Origin: Proteles cristata cristata
Taxonomy: Eukaryota; Chordata; Mammalia; Carnivora; Hyaenidae
Direction of reading: 5' to 3'
NCBI GenBank assembly: GCA_017311185.1
Contig: JAESUZ010001717.1
Location: 372,001-436,000 of the forward strand
DNA: 64,000 nt
Shown here: in pieces, positions 33,436-43,200 of the stretch
Position numbering within the stretch: the first letter of the stretch is position 1
Layout of the letters: every line of letters starts with the position of its first letter
The notes under the pieces: generated by a model
Told to the model about the DNA's origin: nothing
Database searches by the model: none
Seen by the model: only the letters and a program-made list of their open reading frames with translations
Made by a program: the position numbers and the translations under genes

Positions 33436-33969
33436 TCCTGGGAGGAAGCGAGTGGAAGGCAGGTTGGGATCTCGAAGATGGGAGAAGACATTTCTGACAG
33501 TGTGAGTGGCGATGTGGGAACAGAGAGAGCGGTGGTTGCCACGGTCCTGGGGCAGCACCTGCCAGGCCCTTCCGCAGGCACAGGTTTTCGAGTGAGTCTG
33601 AGAAGCTGGACATTAACCACTTCTTTAGCTGGCCTCAGTTTCCCCTGCTTCTCCGTGAGTAGTTCCCTGACTGCATTCTGGTTCTAGTGCAGACACGAGG
33701 TTACACGCAAGGCGTTTCCTTCCTGGTGCTCAGCTCAAGAAACAGCCGTGATTACTTCTCTGACCTCTTTAGACTCTAACTCCTGTGTTTTGATCACTCT
33801 GCTGTTCTCACCTGAAAGTTTAAAAAATAAAAAAAAAAAACTTGCCAGGCTGCGCTTAGGGTCCAGCTGCAGTGGCTGGAGCCATCTGTAGAGGATGCAG
33901 TTGCCACGGTAACCAGACACCGTGCTGCCCGGTGGAGGAGTCACTGGGGTGAGACAGGGAAGGGGTGGG

Positions 33970-34420
33970 GAGGCGTGGGGACTTGGCAGAGCAGGTGGCC
34001 CGGGTGTTGCGGAGCCTGGGTCGTCGCAGACGCTCCGGTCCGTTATGCCACTGCCCCCACCCCGTCCGGCACATCGATCCGCAGCCGCGGTACGACCAGC
34101 AGGCGGTCACGCCGCGTGCGCCTTGCCGTGAGGGGTCGACCATGCCCTAGACCCTGCTCGGCGGGACTCCGTGGTTGCACGCTTGAGTGCAGCAAGTGTC
34201 TGACTGCTATCGACGTTTCTGAAGGCTCGCTCCCGGGCGGGGGGAGCATTTCTCCTGTCACAGACAGGGAACAAAGGCATAGAGTAGCGCTGACCCCAGG
34301 ACCACACTGTCGTGGAGACTTAGGAAGAACTTCGTGTGATGCCCGACCGCGGCGGTCTGAGTTGGGGAAGCCAGCTGGCCGAATGGAGAGGCTTCTGACT
34401 GTGCGGACGGATGGCAGAGG
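33970..34420. other. CpG-dense intronic patch
   Basis: By eye there are roughly 40 CpG in 450 bases, with a G+C near two thirds (for example CCGCAGCCGCGGTACGACC), so CpG is near its expected frequency. No exon, repeat or core promoter element is seen. Could be an intragenic CpG island or simply GC-rich intron. Confidence 0.5.
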
Positions 34421-34596
34421 GTGACAGTAGGGAGGGACAGCGGGGCTGACCGCACAGGGGCGGGGGGCGGGGTGGGTGGTGGAGAGGCTCGGGTCGGAAA
34501 GCCTCGAAGGGCTTGAGGGGGCCGGGTGGGGACCAGGATGAGCTGAGAGCCTGCCCCCGGCCGAAGGGATGGCACCTGCTGCTAAGCCAGTGACAG

Positions 34597-34762
34597 ACAT
34601 GAGCGGGGGAGGGGCAGAGAGAGGGAGACACAGAATCTGAAAGAGGCTCCAGGCTCCGAGCTGTCAGCACAGAGCCCGACGCGGGGCTCAGAGCCCACAA
34701 ACTGCAAGATCATGACCTGAGCTGAAGTCGGACGCTTAACCGACTGAGCCCCCCAGGCACCC
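34597..34762 (-). repeat. CAN-SINE, group B, tail missing
   Basis: Starts abruptly at ACATGAGCGGGGGAGGGGC with no T-rich tail, then a normal body and head to CCCCCAGGCACCCC. The 3' end has been lost. Confidence 0.88.
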
Positions 34763-35594
34763 CGAAATCTTTAAAGCGTTGTGCGGACCAAACCGGCCTA
34801 TGCCTGTGGTTTCTCTGGGGTGACGGTGGCCGGCGTTTGGATCCTGTGTAGGCTGTTACGGTCTTGAGCACAGGACCACAGGGCGGGGAGGCCATTTTCA
34901 GCGGCCTTGGGAGGCACTGAGGGCGGCTGGTGCCAGCGGGGGGGGGGGCCTGTTCGGAGGCCCTAGTTATCAGGACCCACTCGAATCCTGGACCCTGGGC
35001 CTCGGAGACCCACCACATCAGTGCAGGCGTGAGTGCAGCGGCCGCACGGCCACCCCTAGTATAAGCATCTGCTGTGGCCGCAGGCCTGCACTCACCGGCG
35101 CCGGCCATCCGGCAAGGGGCCCGCCCGTCGTGTGCCGGTGCATTAAGCTTGGAGGGGGACTTCAGCGTCTTCTCCCAGGGCTTTCTCCGGGAGACACGGT
35201 CCCCGCCTTCATCTGGGCGTGGGCTCTTCCTCCAGCTCTGTTCGAAGCTCTCTGAGGCTTTGTGTCCTCCTCCGAGCGGGGAGACTTCAGATGTTCGCAT
35301 TTCCAGCAGAGACTGGGTTCTTGTGCTCCGAGAACCTTCCCTGAGCGTTTGGCAGGCCGGGCCCCTTCTCGGGGTTCCAGCGTCTGCTCAGGTGTCCTGA
35401 GCACCCGCAGGACCGGCAGCCTTCTCCGGCCGCCTTTCCCGTTCTTCCACCTGAACTTGGCCATGGCGGCCGTCACCGTCCGTGATTACCTGTTTCTCGT
35501 TTCCTCCCTGGTGGTCTGTCTTCCCCACCGTGTTGCGCGTCGTCCTGGCGTACGCTGGGAAGCGGAGACCATGGTAAATTTTTAATCAGTGTTG

Positions 35595-35835
35595 CCAGTT
35601 TCACCCCAAAATAGGTCATCCCAATTTATGCTCCAGCCAGCAGCGTGTACGACAGGACCTGCTTCTCCACCTCTTGGCTAACCCTGGATGCTCTCAAGCT
35701 GTGCAGCTTTTGTTGCTGTGATAGGGATAGAAATGGCTTATTTTGCATTTCTTTGGTTATTCACCAAGTTGAGCATCTTTTCTAATGTTAGCTAACCTTC
35801 AGTATTCCTTCTCTAAATTGTTCACTTTTAGAAAG
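35595..35835 (-). mobile_element. Old L1 scrap
   Basis: TTATGCTCCAGCCAGCAGCG, CTTATTTTGCATTTCTTTGG and AAGTTGAGCATCTTTTCT are antisense L1 landmarks. Confidence 0.6.
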
Positions 35836-36254
35836 CAGGATATCGGGGAGGGGATGAGAGCGAGCAGGGAAGTTCTCAGGAAGGAATTGCCATGTGGACA
35901 GACATCCCCCAGATATTCTAGTTAAGACAGTTTCTGAAAGGAATCAGACTCCGCGAGAAGAATATGCTCTAAAATAAGAAGACTGTTCGTAAGCTTCCAT
36001 AATTGTCTATGAAGAGAGGAATGTTCTAGGCACCTCTGGAAACCTCTGAGGGCAGTGGCACAGAGGACAGACCTCCGCTCCCCCCATCTCCCCAGCTGTC
36101 AGGCTGCTGGACCCCACAGACAACACTGAGCAGTAGACTTTTTAGAACAGTGCGAATGCTCTGATCTTTGCAGTGACTCTGAGCACTTGAACCTGGCAAA
36201 AGAGTAGTGAGAATGTGCAGCTGTATTTTATATACTACTTTCAATTGCATTTAT

Positions 36255-36478
36255 TCTTTTTTTAAAAAATTTTTTAATGTTTATTTTTGAGAGAGAGGGA
36301 GAGAGGGCGAGCATGAGCAGGGGAGTGCGAGCAGAAAGAGAGATACGGAATCGGAAGCAGGCTCCAGGCTCTGAGCTGTCAGCACAGAGCTCAACACGGG
36401 GCTTGAACCCATGGACCGTGAGATCATGACTTGAGCTGAAGTTGGTCTCTCAACCGACTGAGCCACCCAGGCTCCCCA
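36255..36478 (-). repeat. CAN-SINE, group B
   Basis: Flanks ACTTTCAATTGCATTTA (36236 on) and ACTTTCGACTGCATTTA (36479 on) form a 17-base duplication with two changes. Ends CACCCAGGCTCCCC. Confidence 0.92.
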
Positions 36479-36599
36479 ACTTTCGACTGCATTTAAATCT
36501 AAGTGGCTTCATGCAGCTAGTAGCTACCATAGTGGTCATCGTGGCCGTAGATCATCATCGTTACTAACATTCCTTTGCATTGTGCTTTCCCCATTTTAG

Positions 36600-36676
36600 G
36601 CACTGTTGTGGGTGTTGTTCTTTACACTGGCAGAGAACTCCGGAGTGTCATGAATACCTCAAATCCTCGAAGTAAG
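36600..36676 (+). CDS. ATP9A: ATP9A exon E8: end of actuator domain
   Basis: The exon has 77 bases and begins with two bases of a split Gly codon (w196-w221). It encodes [20 protein letters not shown] then SNPRSK. The VxYTGxExxxMxN pattern marks the P4 segment just before TM3. The acceptor is CCATTTTAG; the donor is GTGTGT at 36677, a weak match at +3 to +5. A nested SINE pair begins about 90 bases after the donor. Confidence 0.95.
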
Positions 36677-36770
36677 GTGTGTATGTGGGTCCTAAGATGC
36701 ATCTCCTTGTCAGAACTTTTCAACTTGATGTTTCTTGATGATTGGCATTGGCTGGGTGAGGAGCTAGATT

Positions 36771-37203
36771 TTTTTTAATGTTTATTTATTTTTGAGATAG
36801 AGTATGAGCAGAGGAGGCGAAGGGGGGGGGGACAGAGGATCCAAAGTAGACTCTACCGTGACAGCAGAGAGACTGATGCGGGGCTCGAACCCACGATCTG
36901 TGAGACCGTGACCTGAGCTGAAGTCAGATTTTCTTTCTTTTTTTTTTTTTTTTTAATGTTTTATTTATTTCTAGGAGAGAGAGAGAGAGAGAGAGAGAGA
37001 CAGCGTGAGCAGGGGAGGGTCAGAGAGAGAGGGAGTCACAGGCTCCAGGCTCTGAGCTGGCAGTCAGCACAGAGCCCGACGCTGGGCTCGAACCCACGAA
37101 CCGCGAGATCATGACCTAAGCGAAAGTCGGACGCTTAACCGACTAAGCCACCCAGGCGCCCCTGAAGTCAGATTTTCAACCGAGTGAGTCACCCAGGCGC
37201 CCT
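36771..37203 (-). repeat. CAN-SINE, group B/C, split by a younger SINE
   Basis: Body 36771-36933 and head remainder 37178-37203 belong together. Outer duplication GAGGAGCTAGATTT / GAAGAGCTAGATTT. The body has CGAAGGGGGGGGGGACAG. Confidence 0.9.
36934..37162 (-). repeat. CAN-SINE, group A, inside another SINE
   Basis: A perfect 15-base duplication TGAAGTCAGATTTTC (36919-36933, 37163-37177) is made of the host SINE's own head sequence, proving the order of events. About 20 bases before GGCTCCAGG are missing. Confidence 0.95.
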
Positions 37204-37227
37204 GAAGAGCTAGATTTAAAGATGGTA

Positions 37228-37440
37228 GGGGTGCCTGGGTGGCTCAGTCGGTTGAATATCCGACTTCGGCTCAGGTCATGATCTCACTGTCTGTGGGTTC
37301 GAGCCCTGCATTTGTCAGGCTCTGTGCTGACAGCTCTGAGCCTGGAGCCTGCTTCTAATTCTGTGTCTCCCTCTCCTCCCTTGCTTGTGCTCTGTCTCTC
37401 TCAAAAGTAAATAAACATTAAAAAAAGTTAAAAATAAAGA
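37228..37440 (+). repeat. CAN-SINE, group B, sense
   Basis: Head GGGGTGCCTGGGTGGCTCAG, tail AAACATTAAAAAAAGTTAAA. A 4-base insertion (TTTGTCAGG) in the head. Confidence 0.92.
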
Positions 37441-38311
37441 CAGGAACACCTAGCCATGTTATTTCACATATATAAATTTACTGTCTTTTCACATATGTGT
37501 GTGTGTATGTACGTACCTGCAGATGCACTCATGTAACACATAAGCATGTATGCATATGTAGTGTGTGAATTCATAAAAGTTTTAAAGCTTTTAAATTAAC
37601 ACTGGTGAGCACCTACTGTGTGCCGTGAGCTCTCTCTCCTTCACCGCATTCCAGTTAACCCTCACCCCAGCCCCGCAGCCCAACTGCTTCCTCAGGCGCG
37701 TGTGAGCCGAGCGGTGGCCTTGAGAAGCACCGAGCTGCACGGTGAGGAAGCGGCAGCCTCGGACTCACAGGCCCCGCTGACGACCGGCTGCGGCCTGGAG
37801 GTCTGCCTGGTGGTGGCCCCGTTAGCGCTTCTTTCGCCCGCCCTCCCAGCCCTCTCCCTCCTGCAGTTTTGAGGAGCCATACGCTGCAGAATGTCTCCTT
37901 TGTCCACACCGTGGACGGGCCCTGTGTTTCCCAAACTGTGGTCACTGCCGCTCGGCGTCACGACCATCATCACAGCTACAGTGCCTGTGTTCAATGTGTC
38001 GCCTTCTCCCGGGCCCTGTTTCTGCCAAGTTATGGCTTTTGTGTGCCAGTTACGTTTTTTTACATACACATCGACGTAACTATGTAATGATTAAAGTCAT
38101 CGTGCTCAGTAGTGCGGCACTGACGCGTCAGGTACCGCGGGAGCGCGTGCCCTGAGCCCTCAGGCGGTACTGGCTCAGTGTGTGCGGCTCCCAGAGTGTG
38201 GGGCGGAGTCATTTTAAGGCCGCGGCGGAGGATGGTAGACGCCGTGCCATGCGGAGCGCCGCCAGATGCAGCAGTAGCCTGCTTGTATGTTTGCAAGTCT
38301 CCATCTTCTTC

Positions 38312-38559
38312 TTTTTCTTTAAGTTTATTTCTGAGAGAGAGAGCGTGTGCCTGTGCACAAGTGGGGGAGGGGCAGAGAGGGGACAGAGAGAGAGAGAGTG
38401 CCTGTGCACGAGTGGGGGAGGGGCAGAGAGAATCCCAAGCAGACTCTGAGCAGTCAGCATGGAGCCCGATGGGGGGCTCGATCCCACAAACTATGAGATC
38501 ACGACCTGAGCCGAAATCAAGAGTCAGATGCTTAACTGACTGAGCCCCCAAGGTGTCCC
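38312..38559 (-). repeat. CAN-SINE, group C, with internal 51-base tandem duplication
   Basis: The unit TGCCTGTGCAC(A/G)AGTGGGGGAGG... (32 bases) occurs at 38348-38379 and 38399-38430, one mismatch apart. Flanking CAAGTCTCCATCTTCTTC / CAAGTCTAAATCTTCTTC is the target duplication. Confidence 0.88.
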
Positions 38560-38798
38560 CAAGTCTAAATCTTCTTCATCGCTAAAAAAAAATTTGAAAT
38601 CCGGTGTTTTGAGGCTCTCTGGATGTCGGTTAAGAGCTCCAGCCCAGGGAGCCCAGCGTTCTCCACCAAAGGTACAGGGATTGATGGGTCCCAGTGCCTC
38701 ACCCGGGGTGGGGGCTTCTCGAGCGGAGGACCGGGTCTCCGGGGCGGCCGTGGGTCACGCCGGCGCCCACCAGCTCTGCTTTGTGGCTTGTCCCCCAG

Positions 38799-38959
38799 AT
38801 CGGCCTGTTTGACCTCGAGGTGAACTGCCTCACCAAGATCCTCTTCGGCGCCTTGGTGGTGGTGTCGCTGGTTATGGTTGCCCTTCAGCACTTCGCTGGC
38901 CGCTGGTACCTGCAGATCATCCGCTTCCTCCTCTTGTTCTCCAACATCATTCCCATCAG
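38799..38959 (+). CDS. ATP9A: ATP9A exon E9: TM3 and TM4
   Basis: The exon has 161 bases: 53 codons plus two bases (w222-w274 and two bases of w275). It encodes [20 protein letters not shown] and continues to [13 protein letters not shown]3 is about w234-w251 and TM4 starts near w260. The exon stops inside the P4 signature PISL (w273-w276), whose Ser codon is split AG|C across the intron. In the family this proline kink in TM4 lies in the lipid transport path. Donor GTGAGC at 38960. Confidence 0.96.
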
Positions 38960-39820
38960 GTGAGCAGAGGACGAGCCGTGGCATTGTCTTCTCTTTGCTC
39001 GTGGCCCCTTGAAGAACGACCACCGGGAAGAGTCAGGGTCAGGAGCGTGAGCCATGCTCTGCGGCCGTAGCAGCGGGAGGAAGGGCGCCCTCCGCCCGGG
39101 CCCATCCTTGCCCGAGTCAGTCTTTGCTCCAGAGACCTTGCCCGCTCTGTGCCAGGGTTGCGACTCAGAGGTCATCCCCTCTGCCAGCTCAAGAGGCCAG
39201 GAGTGGCCGCTGGGAGCGCTGTGTTGAGTCTGGGCTCCGAGGGAAATACAGCGGGGATGACCCCTGAAGGCATCGTGCCGAGTGGAACCAGCCAGTCCCC
39301 GAAGGATAAATCTGTGCGATTCTTCTCCCGTGAGCTGCCTAGAGCGGTCGAATTCAGAGAGACAGAGAGAAGATGGGTGGGCTCCGGGGGCTGGAGCAAA
39401 GGGAGAATGGGGTGGTGTTTCATGGGTGTGGAACTGCAGTTTGGGAAGATAAGAAGTTCTGGAGATGGATGGTCGGTGACGCTTTACACCAGGGTGACCG
39501 TACTTAGTGGCACTGAGCTGCGCACTTACCGGTTTTCTTGGTAAATTTGTTAATGTATATTCTGGCACCACTTAAAACAATACGTTATCAAACTATGTTA
39601 GCTCAGAGGACCAGTATTTAGGAAAAAAAAGTAAGACTAAGACAACTACCTTTTCAGTATTTTTAAAGCACTTAAAGGCTTCAAGGGAGTTCCCTGCCGG
39701 CGGTGTGGCCTCTCGTCGCAGCCACAGGGCCGTGCATCTCCAGGGGCCGGTTCCACATGTTCTGGCCCAGATGACGGGCATTCCACCCTGTTAACCTGTG
39801 CGCTCTGCTTTCCTGACCAG
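38960..39820 (+). other. Intron E9-E10
   Basis: About 0.86 kb with no recognisable repeat. Long open frames on the minus strand here (up to 228 codons, 38885-39571) lack any family similarity I can see and run over the E9 splice site. Confidence 0.8.
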
Positions 39821-39963
39821 CCTGCGTGTGAACCTGGACATGGGCAAGATCGTGTATAGCTGGGTGATTCGGAGGGACTCGAAAATCCCCGGCACTGTGG
39901 TTCGCTCCAGCACCATCCCCGAGCAGCTGGGGAGGATTTCCTACCTGCTCACAGACAAGACAG
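39821..39963 (+). CDS. ATP9A: ATP9A exon E10: end of TM4 to the phosphorylated aspartate
   Basis: The exon has 143 bases: the last base of the PISL Ser codon, 47 codons (w276-w322), and the first base of w323. It encodes [20 protein letters not shown] and ends YLLTDKT. The catalytic Asp (w320) that forms the aspartyl-phosphate is the GAC at 39954-39956; the DKTGT motif is finished by E11. The acceptor is CCTGACCAG; the donor is GTGAGC at 39964. Confidence 0.97.
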
Positions 39964-40613
39964 GTGAGCTGCCCCCTGGGCCTTCGCAGGCCTCCCGGTG
40001 ACGGGAGGTGCCTGCATTCTCTTTCTGGGGGTGTTAGAGACAGATGCCGCCGCTGCACCTTTCAGTGAGGGTCGATTATTTGGTGATGACGATGGTGACG
40101 GCCTTCACTGCAGGCAGCCTGGCTTCACGTCCTCATAACCACACCCCAGAATGCTTCACAGTTTCGTATCAGAGTGTTTCTGGGTGCGTTAGCATCAGAA
40201 TCCCTGGGATGGTCTCTGTAGGGCTCCACCACTGGGGTGAACTTGACCCTGTTCATCTTCTGTCTGTGTATCTGTCTGCTTAGGGTTCAGGTTCCTTCAG
40301 TCTAGAATCTAGTGTACATCCTGTGTCACCATCTTGGCCAACAGAATGAGTCTGGCACCTGGCCGACTCTCCCTCTAGAGCAGCCCGGGGACTGACGATG
40401 GTCACGTCCCCATGGAAACTCAGGATGCCATCTTCTAAAGAAGAGGACTTAGATTCTGGGCAGGACAAACGCCACAGAGGCCTGCCCCGCAGGGGCGGTG
40501 CGGGGACCTGCGTACGACAGCTAGTGGGAAGATTTCTGCAGACGGCAGCCGCCATCACTGTTACTAACGGCTCCAGGATGTAGGGTCAGTTACTCGTTTG
40601 TCTTGTGTTTCAG
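39964..40613 (+). other. Intron E10-E11 inside the DKTGT codons
   Basis: 650 bases, the shortest intron in the window. It interrupts the Gly codon of DKTGT after its first base. An hAT-like remnant may lie at 40180-40330; the rest is unique. Confidence 0.85.
40180..40330 (+). mobile_element. Possible hAT (MER5-like) remnant
   Basis: GCATCAGAATCCCTGGGATG then GGGCTCCACCACTGGGGTG resembles the start of MER5-type elements. Weak. Confidence 0.35.
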
Positions 40614-40726
40614 GAACCCTTACCCAGAATGAGATGGTTTTCAAACGGCTGCATCTGGGCACCGTGGCCTACGGCCTCGACTCCATGGACGAAGTACAGA
40701 GCCACATATTCAGTATCTACACCCAG
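40614..40726 (+). CDS. ATP9A: ATP9A exon E11: completes DKTGT, enters the nucleotide-binding domain
   Basis: The exon has 113 bases and opens with the last two bases of the split Gly codon (w323-w360). It encodes [20 protein letters not shown] and on to [14 protein letters not shown] is the invariant continuation of the P-type ATPase phosphorylation motif. The acceptor is GTGTTTCAG; the donor is GTAAAA at 40727, lacking the usual G at +5. The 650-base intron before it is the shortest in the window. Confidence 0.96.
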
Positions 40727-40774
40727 GTAAAACCTTCGGTTCTGATGCCTCAGACGTTTCCTTTGCATTTATGA

Positions 40775-40995
40775 ACACCTATGTTGAGATAACTTTCATC
40801 ACACCGTACGTACAGTACAGTTCGCCCAGTTAGTGTGTGCAGCTCAGTGGGTTTAGTATATTTATGGAGCTGTGCGCCTGTCACTGCAGTCATCTCGTCC
40901 TCATCACCCGAGAGAGGAACCATGTACCCGACCGCCGTCATCCCCGCTCCTCCCCAGCCTCCTCGCCTTCCAAACCCATGGTGACCATCCATCCG
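40775..40995 (-). mobile_element. Old L1 3' scrap
   Basis: GTGTGCAGCTCAGTGGGTTT, ATTTATGGAGCTGTGCGCC and CACTGCAGTCATCTCG are antisense old-L1 3' UTR motifs. Confidence 0.55.
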
Positions 40996-41509
40996 CCTTT
41001 GTGTTTTAGCTGAAATTGCAGTTGAGATATCCTCCGTCTTCTCCCTTCCCAAGTTAACCTGCTCTACTGAAATGCCTACGGCTGTTAGGGAAAACCTAAT
41101 TGTTTGCCTGTTAATGAGCACCGGAAATAGCTTCAAGAGCCTACTGGTCAGTGTCACTTCCTTTTCCTGGTTAGGAGCCAGAGCAGCGGGAATGAGCGAT
41201 CCGCTCCTGAAACAGTATCGCCGATCAGCTTCTGTGGTCAAGTCCGCGCAGGACATTAGCCTGTCAGAGATGGCCTGCGCCTCTGCTCCCAAGTTGTTTT
41301 ACACAGGGTTTTTCAAAATCGATCCTTTTTTTCACAGAAAAGTATTACTGGCATGTGTCCTAATATTCCTGAAAAGTTACACCAGTGGCTCCCTACCTCG
41401 GCTCTTTGAAATTGCTGATGTTTTAAATGCAAAATGGAACAAAAACAAAAGGAAGACCCGAGGGATTCTGAACCATTAAGATTAGGGGAGAGCTGGGCTT
41501 CTGTGTTTT

Positions 41510-41728
41510 TTTTAAAAAAAAATTTGATGTTTGTTTATTTTTGAGAGAGACAGAGTGTGAGCAGGGAGAGCAGAGAGAGAGGGAGACGCTGAATCCAAAG
41601 CAGGCTCCAGGCTCTGAGCTGTCAGCACAGAGCCCGCCGTGGGCTCACGATGCTAGAACTCACGAACCGTAAGATCATGACCTAAGCTGACGTCAGATGC
41701 TTAACCGACTGAGCCACCCAGGCGCCCC
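41510..41728 (-). repeat. CAN-SINE, group B, first of three in a row
   Basis: Target duplication TGGGCTTCTGTGTTTT at 41494-41509 and 41729-41744. Head has an insertion (GCTCACGATGCTAGAACTC). Confidence 0.92.
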
Positions 41729-41750
41729 TGGGCTTCTGTGTTTTAATCTT

Positions 41751-41966
41751 TTTTTTTTTTTTTTTAAATATTTTTATTTATTTCTAGGAGAGAGAGAGAG
41801 AGACAGCGTGAGCAGGGGAGGGTCAGAGAGGAGAGGAGTCACAGACTGAAACAGGCCCAGGCTCTGAGTTGGCAGTCAGCAGCCCGAGCCACGGGCTCGA
41901 ACCCACGGTTCAGATCATGACCTAGCGAAAGTCGACACTTAACCACTGGTTTGCCCTAGGCGCCCG
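41751..41966 (-). repeat. CAN-SINE, group A, many small deletions
   Basis: Duplication TGTGTTTTAATCTT at 41737-41750 and 41967-41980 overlaps the one made by its neighbour. About ten single- or few-base losses (e.g. GATCATGACCTAGCGAAAG, GTCGACACTTAACCACTGG) make it unlike other group A copies. Confidence 0.9.
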
Positions 41967-41986
41967 TGTGTTTTAATCTTAAAATG

Positions 41987-42185
41987 AGGGGCGCCTGGAT
42001 GCCCAGTCGGTTGAGCATCTGACTCTTGATTTTGGCTCAGGTCATGATCTCACAGTTTGTGGGTTCGAGCCCTGCGTTGGGCTTTGTGCTAACAGGGCAG
42101 ATCCCACGTGGAATTCTCTCTCTCCCTCTCTGCTTCTCCTGCACTTGCTCTCTCTCTCTCAAAACTAAATAAACTTAAATAAATG
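41987..42185 (+). repeat. CAN-SINE, group C, sense
   Basis: Head GGGGCGCCTGGATGCCCAG, body ACGTGGAATTCTCTCTC, tail AACTAAATAAACTTAAATA. It lies a few bases beyond the antisense pair. Confidence 0.88.
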
Positions 42186-42679
42186 TAAGGTAACACACCA
42201 ACAAATGCCTTGGGAATTCGGACACGCATCGGGGCTGACTGCTCACCCTGGTCCATGTTGTGGCTCTTGTTTGGAGATGAGAATAAAGAGCCCATGTTTT
42301 GCGTAAATTTGTCAAACTAGACGATGCTTTTGTTGTCAGAGGTCCAGTTAGAGATGTGCAGGAAGTATTGCTCTCTGGGTTAAAGGTGGAATCCCGGAAT
42401 ACTTCACGGCACAGTTATATTGGGCAGCTAATCTTCCGGGACATTCGCTGGGGGGCGTGCCGGGTGTCCAGGGTTATCTCCTAAACCAGGCAGGGCAGGC
42501 GACACGGTTGGGAAGTGGGAGTGGATTTTCGGTGGAGGACAGTTAGTCTGACCCCGTAGCTCTTCGAGGCTCCCGTGTGGGCCTTCGTGGCTTGTCTCCA
42601 AATGGATCCACCGATCATTTTCAAAGATGTGCTTTAGGGGTCTTGAAAAATCACGAGGACTTTGTCAGGCAGGAAGGGA

Positions 42680-43200
42680 AGGCCACGGCCAACCCGGTTC
42701 CTGCCCCTCTCTGACCCGTCTGCCTCTGTGGCGCTGGCGCCCGCGGGGCTCTGTCCCGGGGCCTGTACCTCCCTCCCCGGTGGTCCCCTCGCTGCCTGCG
42801 GCCCCCACCTGGAGCTTTGGACCTGGAGACACCCGCTCGCTTGCGTGGCTGCATGTGGGTGGTGAGGCCCGCGCCCCGCAGCCCTGACCCTCCCTCCTCC
42901 GCTACCCCTGCTTCGCTTCCGCGGTTCGCGGTTCTGGGTTCTCGTCATAGTGGCCGCCGCCGCCTGCTGCGCTGCTCCCGCCGAGGGTTTGAGAAGCGCC
43001 CTTCCTTCCCCATCCTCTCCCGCCTTGGGTCCCAGGCCGATGGTGATGTCTGCTGCCTCCCGATCACTCCCTGCCGGCTGGCTGCCGGCTCCCTCCTGAC
43101 CCCCGCCCCCCACATGGCTTCCCTGCTTCTCCCGGGAGCGCAGGGTCCCCCTCGTACTGTTCGCTCCCTCTTGGGGCTGAGACGCGCACGTGGTCCAGGC
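42680..43200. other. CpG-dense intronic patch
   Basis: Roughly 37 CpG in the first 370 bases by eye, including GCCGCCGCCGCCTGC. It explains the long stop-poor frames on both strands (longest 253 codons on the minus strand, 42634-43395), which show no family I recognise. Confidence 0.5.

Larger units (their letters stand above)
31174..36599 (+). other. Intron E7-E8
   Basis: About 5.4 kb. It has MIR remnants (31715-31895 and 33330-33435), decayed SINEs (32560-33075), a CpG-dense patch (33970-34420), a tail-less SINE (34597-34762), an old L1 scrap (35595-35835) and a SINE at 36255-36478. The stretch 34770-35590 is GC-rich unique sequence with no exon recognised. Confidence 0.85.
36677..38798 (+). 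other. Intron E8-E9
   Basis: About 2.1 kb. A nested SINE pair (36771-37203), a sense SINE (37228-37440) and a SINE with an internal duplication (38312-38559) fill about 40% of it. The stretches 37441-38305 and 38577-38798 are unique; the latter is GC-rich. Confidence 0.85.

Noticed and set aside
38885..39571. 228-codon minus-strand open frame
   Set aside because: Overlaps the E9 coding sequence and splice site in the opposite direction; the composition explains the openness and no family is seen.
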